Shown here one piece after another: positions 1 to 7,741 of a DNA stretch of 15,243 bases. The notes beneath the pieces were generated by a model. It had not been told where the DNA came from and made no database searches. It worked only from the letters and a program-made list of their open reading frames with translations. Origin of the DNA: M55B112 sp040903745 (GTDB lineage: Bacteria; Bacteroidota; Bacteroidia; Bacteroidales; GCA-2748055). The stretch is taken from NCBI GenBank assembly GCA_040903745.1, contig JBBDUV010000110.1:1-15243 (forward strand), given 5' to 3'. The position numbers and the translations under genes were made by a program. The number at the start of each line of letters is the position of its first letter. The first letter of the stretch is position 1.

Positions 1-3
1 TAG

Positions 4-55
4 CTTGTGCATCTGTTAATTATAATTGCGTTATTAATGAAAACCGATAGTCATA
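4..55. repeat. Left copy of a 52-bp perfect terminal inverted repeat
   Basis: This stretch begins CTTGTGCATCTG and ends ACCGATAGTCATA. Its exact reverse complement is the last 52 bases of the window (15192-15243); the match stops at base 56 on this side. It contains a 10-bp palindrome, AATTATAATT, at 18-27. It ends 10 bases before the start codon of the first GH27 gene, so it forms nearly all of that gene's visible leader. It may be a duplicated promoter or leader region, the inner edge of a longer inverted repeat outside the window, or an assembly end. Confidence 0.9.
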
Positions 56-65
56 ATTAATTATT

Positions 66-1445
66 ATGAAAAAGAATTATTCTATTGCCGTATTTATGCT
101 CATTTTATTGATGCTGGCAAATGGCAGCTTAAGTGCTCAATACACCAACAAAACATCTGCCCCGCTACTGGGTTGGAACAGTTACGATTGCTACGGTACC
201 CATATCAACGAAAAACTCACCCATGAAAATATGGATGCTTTCATTCAAAAACTAAAACCTTACGGATACGAATATTTTGTGCTGGATGCAGGGTGGTTTG
301 CGCATTATGATCTGAAACCGGGAGAGATCTGGCCTACTGACGGTGATAAAAGATATCTGAATATTGATGAATACGGCCGGTTCATCCCTTCTGATGTATT
401 GTTTCCAAACGGGTTAAAAGAGGCCATTGATAAAGCCCATAATCATGGAGTAAAATTCGGATTGCACATGATGCGTGGAATTCCCCGTGAAGCGGTGGAA
501 AAAGATCTGCCCATCAAAGGAACGAATTATTCTGCCCGGGATATTGCCAATGTAAATGATACCTGCAACTGGAGTTCTCTGATGTATGGTGTTGATATGG
601 ACAAACCCGGTGCGCAGGAATATTATAACAGTGTGATGGAATTAATGGCTGAATGGGGAGTTGACTTTATAAAATACGATGATATTGTGCATAAGCCAAG
701 AGAAATAAATGCGGTAGCCGATGCGATTGAAAATGCCGGAAGGGATATTGTGCTAAGCATATCGCCTGGGAATGATATTAATCCTCAATACTATGAAACT
801 TACTCAAGGGCTGAAATGATTCGTATTTCAAGAGATATCTGGGATTTGCAGGAAGATATCGATATTTCCTTCGAACGTTGGGAGCAAATTTTACCTTATG
901 CTGATAAGGGATTTTGGTTAGACATGGATATGATCCCCTTCGGTCATATTCGGATTAGCGAAACATTAACATTAAATGCTTTGAATTCTGGTAGAGGATA
1001 CGAAAGAATGGACAACTTAAGTTATGCACAGAAAAAAACGTTTATCACACAGCGTGCCATGGCGGCTTCTCCACTGTTTATGGGCGGAGCATTAACATCC
1101 TCACCCCAAATTGTATTTGAATTAATTACCAATGAAGATATGCTTGTGTGCAATCAAAATGGCGTTACCGGTGAGTTAGTTACAAGGGTGGATACCTATG
1201 CTGAAAAAGTTGATGTTTGGAAAACGCACCACAAATCCAATGAAAACGAGGGGTGGATTGGCATTTTTAACCGGAATTACTACAAGGAGTTAATCAAATT
1301 GGATAAAGAAGAGCTTGGGTTAGTCAAATCTGCTTCATATCAACTTTATGATATTTGGGGAAAAAGAATTGTTGAAGATTCAGACGATATCATTTTTGAG
1401 ATACCCGGAAACGATGTCATATTTATTCATTTTAAAAACAAATAA
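66..1445 (+). CDS. Secreted GH27-type alpha-galactosidase-like glycosidase
   Basis: A 459-residue exported enzyme of clan GH-D, predicted to remove terminal alpha-D-galactose (some GH27 members act on beta-L-arabinopyranose) by a retaining mechanism. Residues 1-25 are a signal peptide (basic MKKN, hydrophobic core, ending SLSAQ), suggesting periplasmic or secreted location. The barrel opens with GWNSYD (36-41) and DAGW (74-77). The likely nucleophile is Asp205 in FIKYDD, and the likely acid/base is Asp257 in RISRDIWD, matching the Arg-x3-Asp arrangement of GH27. A small beta domain occupies roughly 370-459. The motif HMMRGIPREAV (134-144) is closely shared with the minus-strand GH27 at 13638-15026 (HLMRGIPRLAV) but not with the compact one at 7742-8893, so the outer two form a subtype. 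The ATG at 66 follows an AT-rich TTATT leader. Specificity is not visible from the sequence. Confidence 0.88.
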   Translation: MKKNYSIAVFMLILLMLANGSLSAQYTNKTSAPLLGWNSYDCYGTHINEKLTHENMDAFIQKLKPYGYEYFVLDAGWFAHYDLKPGEIWPTDGDKRYLNIDEYGRFIPSDVLFPNGLKEAIDKAHNHGVKFGLHMMRGIPREAVEKDLPIKGTNYSARDIANVNDTCNWSSLMYGVDMDKPGAQEYYNSVMELMAEWGVDFIKYDDIVHKPREINAVADAIENAGRDIVLSISPGNDINPQYYETYSRAEMIRISRDIWDLQEDIDISFERWEQILPYADKGFWLDMDMIPFGHIRISETLTLNALNSGRGYERMDNLSYAQKKTFITQRAMAASPLFMGGALTSSPQIVFELITNEDMLVCNQNGVTGELVTRVDTYAEKVDVWKTHHKSNENEGWIGIFNRNYYKELIKLDKEELGLVKSASYQLYDIWGKRIVEDSDDIIFEIPGNDVIFIHFKNK

Positions 1446-1561
1446 AAAAAATGGAACCCACGTAAATCGCCCGTTCTGCAAGTGGGAATCTTTAATAAGT
1501 TATTGCATCAGATAAAGCTAAAGTTATAATATATCATATAACAAAATCAAAAGATTGAATA

Positions 1562-1948
1562 ATGGAAAATAAACTTTGTCATGGAGATTATCTTAACGGC
1601 TTTCTGAAAAAAGTTAATCAAACCAAATTTCTGTCGAATAAGTTGGTTTTAATAATTGGATTAGGTCTGATTGCTGGAGCGAATGCGTGCACCGAATCCG
1701 AGGTAACGCAGGGATGGGATGGAATAACGGTTGATGTAAAAGCAGATAACGCGATTGAAACTTCGCAGAAAATTACAGCCGAAGAGGGCGGCCTGCAACG
1801 GCTTGATGTCACAATCTCAAATCAGGGGGCTGAAATCGTTACCCTTGAAAATATTGAGATTCGTATTCCAATCACTGAGCCGATAGCAAATGATATGGAT
1901 ATTGCTTACGGAGGCAGGTTGCAACGATTACTTGGCAAAACCTATTAA
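1562..1948 (+). pseudogene. N-terminal remnant of a GH36-like lipoprotein
   Basis: This 128-residue frame has a membrane-targeting leader ending in the lipobox-like GANAC (Cys43). The next ~75 residues are about two thirds identical by eye to the start of the intact GH36-like protein at 3908-5818, sharing VDVKAD, TSQKIT, EEGG and IEIRIPITE. Similarity stops at IAYGG (intact protein VAYGS). Ten unrelated residues (RLQRLLGKTY) and a TAA follow, and the whole catalytic barrel, about 500 residues, is missing. The kelch gene starts 105 bp downstream. The divergence from the intact copy shows this is an old duplicate that was later truncated, not a recent copy. If translated it could yield a small lipoprotein carrying part of the N-terminal beta-sandwich. 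The leader length (43 residues to Cys) helps place the start of the intact copy. Confidence 0.75.
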
Positions 1949-2053
1949 CAAAATCGAATTGCAGGCATTAATGCAGAAACATTTTGGCTAATTAACTTGT
2001 CACAGAGTGCTATTTTTGACTTTAAACAACGAATAACATATAAAATAATTTTA

Positions 2054-3724
2054 ATGAAGAATTTCATGTTTGCCATTTTCCTCCTTTCTTCCATTATCGG
2101 ATTAAAAGGACAGGCACAATCTTTAACCGATTATCGCTGGCTTCCTATCGATGCCAAAGGAGATGTAGTGGGTCGTCACGAAAACGGTTTTGTAGAGTAC
2201 AATAATAAGCTCTACCTCATTGGAGGCCGCGGAAACCCTGCGGTAAACGTTTTCGACCCAGAAACAAACAAGTGGGAAACAAAAGGAAAAGCACCTGTCG
2301 ATTTGCACCATTTTCAGGCAGTAAAATATGGAAATGCCATTTATATTGTAGGTGGAATGTACCGGGGTTATCCCAAAGAACAGCCACACGAAAACATTTG
2401 GATCTACTATCCTGATACTGACCAATGGGAAAAAGGAGCTGAAATTCCCGAATCTCGTCGAAGGGGTTGTGGTGGAGTTGCCGTTTACAACGATAAAATC
2501 TATATCGCATGTGGCATAAAATTGGGACATACAAGCGGTACTACCAATATGTTTGATAGTTACGATCTTAAAACCGGCGAGTGGGAAGCACTTACCGACG
2601 CCCCTCATATAAGAGACCATGTACATGCCATTATAGCAAACGATAAGTTATATTTAGTAGGTGGTCGTAATTCAAGCTACCATTATGAGGATAATTTTGC
2701 AGCATTTTTTGCTTCAACCGTTCCGCATGTCGATTATTACGATTTTAAAGAAAATAAATGGCTTACAATGAAAGAGAAGCTTCCCGTTGCAACAGGTGCG
2801 GGTGCTTTAGCCAGAATTGATAATTTCCTGATTTATATGGGGGGTGAAGGAAGTAAGCCACAGGCTTATAGCGAAACACAAATGTTGGATTTAGAGACAG
2901 GGCAATGGTCGCAATTAGCCACGATGAGTACAGGAAGACATGGAAGTGCAGCGGTTGTTGTCAACAACGAAATTTACATAGCTGCAGGCAGTGGTAACAA
3001 AGGTGGTGGAAATATGACAACTATCGACAAGTTTACGCCCAACCATGGTTTCACCAAAATTTTTAACGGTAACAATCTCGATGGATGGCACATTAAAGCC
3101 ACAGATACCGATAAAATGAAAAACTTTTGGAGTGTCGACGATGGTGCAATTCTATGCAACTCATTGGGCAGTAAAGATCATGAATATGTATGGTTGATCA
3201 GTGATGGTGAATATGCCGATTTTGAACTTCGCCTGAAATTTAAAGCTTCGAAAGAACATAAGGGAAACACGGGGATACAAATACGTAGCAGATACGACGA
3301 TAATGCCATGGTTCTTAATAACAAAAAAGGTTGGCTTGATGGTCCCCAGGCCGACATTGACCCCAGTAGCCCTTGGAGAAATGGATTAATTTACGACGAA
3401 ACACGTACCCAAATGCGATGGATATATCCTTCACTTAAAAACTGGGACATTAAAAGAGAAGATGCAACACATGAGCGTGTTGTGTTTTATAAAGAAGATG
3501 ATTATTCGGGTTGGAACGACATGAGGATTGTTTGCATGGGCACAAACATCAAAACATATCTCAATAATTTTCTGGTAACCGATTTTTCTGGTGCCGGAAT
3601 ATTGGATTCTGAGGGTCATAAAAAACTTAATGTAGGTTTGAAAGGACATATTGCACTACAGCTTCACCAGAAAAATGAAAATAAAATCTGGTTTAAGGAT
3701 ATTGAGGTGCGTGAATTAAAATAG
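2054..3724 (+). CDS. Secreted kelch-repeat / DUF1080 (3-keto-disaccharide hydrolase-like) fusion protein
   Basis: The ATG at 2054 gives 556 residues beginning MKNFMFAIFLLSS, a clean signal peptide ending near GQAQS (19-23). A TTG start at 1997 in the same frame would bury that signal and is rejected. Residues ~40-328 hold about five kelch repeats, seen as recurring IYIVGG/LYLVGG strands followed by a Tyr/Phe-Asp and a W six to seven residues later (FDPETNKW, YPDTDQW, YDLKTGEW, YDFKENKW, LDLETGQW); this should form a beta-propeller. Residues ~334-556 form a DUF1080 domain: IFNGNNLDGW, FWSVDDGAI, YADFELRLKFK, NTGIQIRS, and the closing GHIALQLH...IWFKDIEVREL. DUF1080 proteins include hydrolases or lyases acting on 3-keto-glycosides made by Gfo/Idh/MocA oxidoreductases. 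No such oxidoreductase is in the window. The propeller may bind glycan or act as a second catalytic module; that is inference. Confidence 0.85.
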   Translation: MKNFMFAIFLLSSIIGLKGQAQSLTDYRWLPIDAKGDVVGRHENGFVEYNNKLYLIGGRGNPAVNVFDPETNKWETKGKAPVDLHHFQAVKYGNAIYIVGGMYRGYPKEQPHENIWIYYPDTDQWEKGAEIPESRRRGCGGVAVYNDKIYIACGIKLGHTSGTTNMFDSYDLKTGEWEALTDAPHIRDHVHAIIANDKLYLVGGRNSSYHYEDNFAAFFASTVPHVDYYDFKENKWLTMKEKLPVATGAGALARIDNFLIYMGGEGSKPQAYSETQMLDLETGQWSQLATMSTGRHGSAAVVVNNEIYIAAGSGNKGGGNMTTIDKFTPNHGFTKIFNGNNLDGWHIKATDTDKMKNFWSVDDGAILCNSLGSKDHEYVWLISDGEYADFELRLKFKASKEHKGNTGIQIRSRYDDNAMVLNNKKGWLDGPQADIDPSSPWRNGLIYDETRTQMRWIYPSLKNWDIKREDATHERVVFYKEDDYSGWNDMRIVCMGTNIKTYLNNFLVTDFSGAGILDSEGHKKLNVGLKGHIALQLHQKNENKIWFKDIEVRELK

Positions 3725-3907
3725 AATATGAGATAAAAATATGATTTTTTGATGTTTTGAAAAGCAGTTTAGGGGTCCTCCTGTTTTTCATAGTTCAAAA
3801 AAACTAAACTAACTTGCAGGACTCATCGAATGATTATGAAACAGAGAACACGATTTAAAAGTATGCTATTAGCAATCGGGTTAATGGTTCAATTAAAACT
3901 TGTTAAG

Positions 3908-5818
3908 ATGAAAAACAAATTCGGTAATTATCTTCTTGGGCGGATAACTAGTATAAAACTATTAAGCCCCCGGTTGTTTCGTGCATATTTAATGTGTATA
4001 TCGTTAATGCTAATTATTGGTGTGAATGCCTGCAAGGAACCAGAATCGCAAGAATGGACCGGAATTGCGGTTGATGTAAAGGCCGATCAGGCTGTAAAAA
4101 CCTCACAAAAAATTACAAGCGAAGAAGGGGGTTTTTGCAGGTTGGATATCACACTCTCTAATCAGGGAACTGAAATTGTTAACATCGATAGCATTGAAAT
4201 TCGAATACCGATTACCGAAACCTTGTCAGACGATATGAATGTTGCATACGGAAGCAGTTGCATGGGGCAACGACCTGTGTTTGTTCATCAACTGGGCAAC
4301 CCGCAGTCTAACAGTTATAGCTACATGTACAGCATGCTTCAGTTGGATGATAATCGGTACATCTTTGCAGGTTCCTTAAGCTGGCGTATTTTCATGCCAA
4401 GTATTGCACAGACCGACAATGCCTTTATTATTAGCTCCGGTGGTAAAGGCCGACAACTGAAGCCGGGTGAAAGCATACATTATGAACAGATTGTTCTGAC
4501 CCGCTCGTCTGATTGGCAGCAGCTCCTCGATTCCTTTGGCTCAGCCATCGCAAAAGAGAACGGAATTGAACAGCTTAAAGATGTCAATTTTAAAGGATGG
4601 GCAACATGGGATTATTACGCCTACATCTTTGGTGTAGATGATATTTATGAAAATATGGAGAAACTGAAAGAAATTGCGCCAACAGCTAATTTAATACAAA
4701 TTGACGCAGGATGGTATTCTCAGCGTGGAGATTTTGGACAGTCTCGTTCTGACTTTCCCGGAGGCATGAAGGAAGTCGCAAATCAAATTAAAGCAGCTGG
4801 AATGATCCCGGGTGTGTGGATTGACGGCTTTCGTGCAAATACCGATTCAGACGTTTTTAAAAATCATCCCGAATATTTTCTGCACGACCAAAATGAAAAT
4901 CCAATTGTACGCCTTATGAGACCGGAAGGTCCTGACAACACAAGGGCTTATTTCGACTATTCTCATCCCGGTGCCCGTGCTCACATGGCAGAGTGTATTC
5001 GTGTGATAAAAGAGGAAATGGGTATTACTTACTTTAAAGTGGATTTTATGCGTTTTGGGCTGGAGGATGAGTTTTTAAGATACAATCCGGAAGTAACGAG
5101 TGTTCATGCTTACGATCCATCAATTACCGATGTTGAACGGATGCGCATGGGGTTAAAAGTAATCAGTGAAGCTGTAGGCTCCGACAATTATCTCCTGGGT
5201 TGCTCAGCAGTATTCGGCCCCTGCATTGGTTTTGTTGATGGCATGCGCACCGGGGGCGATATCAATCCAAGATTTGAGGCCTTTCCTGAGCGCCTACTCG
5301 CTAACGCTGGTAACAGTTATTTAAGTGGCAAGGTTTTTAACGGTGATGCCGATTATCTGGTCTTCCGCGAAGCTGCTGATGAAGATGAAACTGTTACAGA
5401 CAAAAACAACAAAAGCGGAGGCAGCCTGAGCCTTAACGAAGCACAAATGTGGGCAGACTTCAACAAACTATACGGCACCTGCAGGCTGAGCGGAGATAAG
5501 CTGACAACACTACGCCCGGAACGCCTGGATATGTTGACCGAAGTATTCGACTCCCCGGTAATGGATGAAACACTTCCTATTGATTTTTGGCAACATGCTA
5601 AAGATAAACAGGATGGTTATGAATTAATACTCGGACACGATGGGGAAAATATTTACCTCGGCATTTTCAACTGGAGCGATAAAGTAAGAACTTATGATTT
5701 GTCTGCATTTGAAAGTGGTGCTCAAACCTTGCAACCCAGACATTCAAAAGTGTTAAAATATTCAGGGAGCCTTTCCTTTAAGGAATTAGGCAAAAGCCTA
5801 AGCGCCGGACTGTATTGA
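3908..5818 (+). CDS. GH36-like alpha-galactosidase lipoprotein
   Basis: A 636-residue protein when started at the ATG at 3908 (MKNKFGNYLL). That start gives 42 residues to the lipobox cysteine (GVNAC), matching the 43 in the truncated paralogue at 1562-1948. An in-frame ATG at 3830 would add 26 residues and is less likely. Residues ~45-220 form the N-terminal beta-sandwich typical of GH36, and ~230-550 the barrel, with GWATWDYY and IDAGWYSQRGDFG. The probable nucleophile is Asp379 (codon 5042-5044) in YFKVDF, and the probable acid/base is Asp451 in MRTGGD; the mechanism should be retaining. It is predicted to be membrane-anchored, in the periplasm or on the surface, and to remove alpha-galactose from oligosaccharides or side chains. 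A 7-bp AT-rich stem overlaps the stop codon (5813-5831). The YFKVDF form is closer to the archaeal/plant-like GH36 branches than to bacterial AgaA/MelA-like KWDxNR enzymes, so exact activity is uncertain. Confidence 0.8.
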   Translation: MKNKFGNYLLGRITSIKLLSPRLFRAYLMCISLMLIIGVNACKEPESQEWTGIAVDVKADQAVKTSQKITSEEGGFCRLDITLSNQGTEIVNIDSIEIRIPITETLSDDMNVAYGSSCMGQRPVFVHQLGNPQSNSYSYMYSMLQLDDNRYIFAGSLSWRIFMPSIAQTDNAFIISSGGKGRQLKPGESIHYEQIVLTRSSDWQQLLDSFGSAIAKENGIEQLKDVNFKGWATWDYYAYIFGVDDIYENMEKLKEIAPTANLIQIDAGWYSQRGDFGQSRSDFPGGMKEVANQIKAAGMIPGVWIDGFRANTDSDVFKNHPEYFLHDQNENPIVRLMRPEGPDNTRAYFDYSHPGARAHMAECIRVIKEEMGITYFKVDFMRFGLEDEFLRYNPEVTSVHAYDPSITDVERMRMGLKVISEAVGSDNYLLGCSAVFGPCIGFVDGMRTGGDINPRFEAFPERLLANAGNSYLSGKVFNGDADYLVFREAADEDETVTDKNNKSGGSLSLNEAQMWADFNKLYGTCRLSGDKLTTLRPERLDMLTEVFDSPVMDETLPIDFWQHAKDKQDGYELILGHDGENIYLGIFNWSDKVRTYDLSAFESGAQTLQPRHSKVLKYSGSLSFKELGKSLSAGLY

Positions 5819-6239
5819 AATTGGTTCAATAAAAGTCAACTTAATTTTTTAATTAATTGAATGATGAGACGAGCATGAGTAAAAAGTTTATGATGCAGAA
5901 TGATGATTTTATGCGAGTTTTCCAGATAACTCGGAAGGTTTCCATATAAAGGAAGTAAATTCCGATTTAATAGATATTCAATAGCATAAGAAAAAATGAA
6001 CACATGAAAAAAATTTGTAGCATTCCAATTTTGATATCCATCTCGCTTTTAATCGGGAATGAATTCAGCAAGAATGTGATTATCCATAACAATTATACGC
6101 TGGATGTTTCTGAAGATTCCGAATAAAACGAAGTTAAGAACAGCATGACACTTACATAAAACGAAATTTTTGTTAGAAAATCAATTACGGGTGGACATAT
6201 TGCATGTAAGTAATGTCCGACCTTATTAACTATTTTATT
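5819..6239 (+). other. Intergenic stretch with possible gene remnants
   Basis: These 421 bases separate the GH36-like gene from the DUF4832-like gene. They hold one small open frame with a signal-peptide look (6004-6126, listed separately). They also hold a short frame ending at about 5970 (reading FPDNSEGFHIKEVNSDL just before a stop) that resembles the end of a protein but has no start. No clear terminator, tRNA or operator was found. The stretch may be the scar of a lost gene. Confidence 0.4.
6004..6126 (+). CDS. Possible small secreted peptide or 5' gene remnant
   Basis: A 40-residue frame starting MKKICSIPILISISLLIG: a basic start, a hydrophobic run and then a polar tail ending VSEDSE. 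This is what the first 40 residues of an exported protein look like. After the TAA the same frame runs ten more codons to another stop. No homologue is recognised. It could be a genuine small secreted peptide, but in a locus with three other damaged genes the 5' remnant of a deleted enzyme gene is equally plausible. Confidence 0.3.
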   Translation: MKKICSIPILISISLLIGNEFSKNVIIHNNYTLDVSEDSE

Positions 6240-7721
6240 ATGAAAAATTTACTATTACTGTTAACCATCAGCTTGATGTTTTCTTGCTCAAGTAAGAAGT
6301 TTGAAGCCAAACATACAAGTTTGGAGAGTAAGTGGGATACAATTCGCCCCATTGCTAATCCCGACAAAGGCTGGTATCACCACATGCTTGATAATGGTAT
6401 TGACAAATACCTGATTCAGGATGAGAAAGATTTCACCAACTTTCCGGGAATGGATCATTTATATCTGCGCCTGGCATGGGCTTACCTCGAGCCCGAAGAG
6501 GGTGTTTACGACTGGTCGTACATAGATGACATTGTTGAAAAATACGTACCAATGGGTTACAATATCTCCTTTCGGATTTCCTGCAAAGAAACCGGTGGGG
6601 TTCCCGGCAGCATGCCCTACAAGGTTGATGGGATTGCCTATGCAACCCCTTATTGGGTTAAGCAGGCCGGCGCAAAAGGTATTGACAATCCTGAATTTGG
6701 ACCTGCAGTCTGGACGCCGGAATGGGATGATCCGGTTTACTTAGAAAAACTGGACAATTTTCATAAAGCCTTTGCAGAAAAGTACGATGGAAAACCGTGG
6801 ATGAGGTATGTTGATGTAGGCAGTATTGGCGATTGGGGAGAAGGTCACACCTGGAGATCAACTCGGGTTGATGCAACAATGGATGAAATAAAAGCACACA
6901 TTAATCTGTATCTGAGAAATTACAAAAACACCCAAATCATCATCACCGATGACTTGATTTATTCAGGTAAATCGGAAAGCGAACAACAGGAGTTATTGGA
7001 TTTTGCATTGAAGAACGGCGTTTCATTTCGCGATGACAGTCCGCTGGTACTTGGTACAACCAGACACTATTTAGATACATGGGCAGTAAGATCTCCAACA
7101 TTTTTTGAGAAAGCATATAAAACAATGCCAACAGTTTTTGAACTGGAACATTATTCAAAGGTGAAAAATCAGGGCGACTGGAGGGGTAAAAACGGATCAG
7201 AAGTCATTCCAGAGCTTGGAGTGAGTGGTGCTGATGTTTTTAGAAATTCAATGAAAATAATTCGCCCCACATACATTGGCTTTCATGGATATCTTGGCGA
7301 ATGGCTCGAAGACAACCCCAATTTAACCATTGAGCTTCTCAATCTTTGTGGATATTGGTATTTCCCTAAATCAATTCATACAACTCAGTATAATAATGGC
7401 GAGCTATCTTTTGAAATTGAATGGCTAAACAAGGGTGTTGCACCGGCCTACTCTGTCTATCGGCTTAAAGGAAAATTAATCCCGGTTGACAATTCATCAG
7501 AAATTATTGAGTTTGACATTGAAAATTCAGGGAACACGAACTGGATGCCTGATGAAGTAGTTACCGAAAAATATCAGGTTTCTTTGCCCGAAAAACTGGA
7601 AGGAGAATATAGGTTTGCTATTCAACTTTTTGACACAAAATCGCAAAATCCTGTTGAGATTGGTTTAGCTATTGATTTGAAAAATGATCATTATTTCGAA
7701 GTGCAAAATCTTATTTTATAA
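6240..7721 (+). CDS. DUF4832-like putative glycoside hydrolase lipoprotein
   Basis: The ATG at 6240 yields 493 residues beginning MKNLLLLLTISLMFSC, a lipoprotein signal with the cysteine at 16; the ATG at 6213 would add nine residues ahead of it and is rejected. The barrel-like part opens with NPDKGWY (40-46) and LYLRLAWAYLEPEEGVYDW (74-92), the pattern of clan GH-A and related beta/alpha barrels in which a strand precedes the R-x-x-W...EP-x-x-G signature. VGSIGDWGEGH (193-203) offers Glu201 as a candidate acid/base, and FELEHY (300-305) offers Glu301 or Glu303 as candidate nucleophile. Residues ~340-493 contain GFHGYLGEWL and a C-terminal beta domain resembling DUF4832. Activity is unknown; related proteins occur in polysaccharide loci. 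It is followed by the compact GH27 gene after only 20 bp, so the two are probably co-transcribed. Confidence 0.7.
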   Translation: MKNLLLLLTISLMFSCSSKKFEAKHTSLESKWDTIRPIANPDKGWYHHMLDNGIDKYLIQDEKDFTNFPGMDHLYLRLAWAYLEPEEGVYDWSYIDDIVEKYVPMGYNISFRISCKETGGVPGSMPYKVDGIAYATPYWVKQAGAKGIDNPEFGPAVWTPEWDDPVYLEKLDNFHKAFAEKYDGKPWMRYVDVGSIGDWGEGHTWRSTRVDATMDEIKAHINLYLRNYKNTQIIITDDLIYSGKSESEQQELLDFALKNGVSFRDDSPLVLGTTRHYLDTWAVRSPTFFEKAYKTMPTVFELEHYSKVKNQGDWRGKNGSEVIPELGVSGADVFRNSMKIIRPTYIGFHGYLGEWLEDNPNLTIELLNLCGYWYFPKSIHTTQYNNGELSFEIEWLNKGVAPAYSVYRLKGKLIPVDNSSEIIEFDIENSGNTNWMPDEVVTEKYQVSLPEKLEGEYRFAIQLFDTKSQNPVEIGLAIDLKNDHYFEVQNLIL

Positions 7722-7741
7722 ATTTTATAAACCTATATATT

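Noticed and set aside
1452..1486. Inverted pair CCCAC/GTGGG after the first GH27 gene as a terminator
   Set aside because: The stem is five pairs with a loop of about 20 bases and no T-run, too weak to call.
1523..1542. GTTATA/TATAAC inverted pair upstream of the GH36 remnant as an operator
   Set aside because: Six AT-only pairs in an AT-rich spacer are expected by chance.
2123..2626. Long minus-strand open frame of 167 codons opposite the kelch gene
   Set aside because: It lies wholly inside a well-supported coding sequence on the other strand and has no recognisable domain or signal.
3722..3724. Possible genetic-code change in which TAG is read as an amino acid, prompted by the TAG in the GH10 gene
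   Set aside because: The kelch-DUF1080 gene ends in TAG exactly where the DUF1080 domain should end, so TAG works as a stop here. The GH10 case looks like a local change.
5813..5831. Stem TATTGAA/TTCAATA overlapping the GH36-like stop codon as a terminator
   Set aside because: The stem is only seven AT-rich pairs and is followed by AAAAG, not a T-run.
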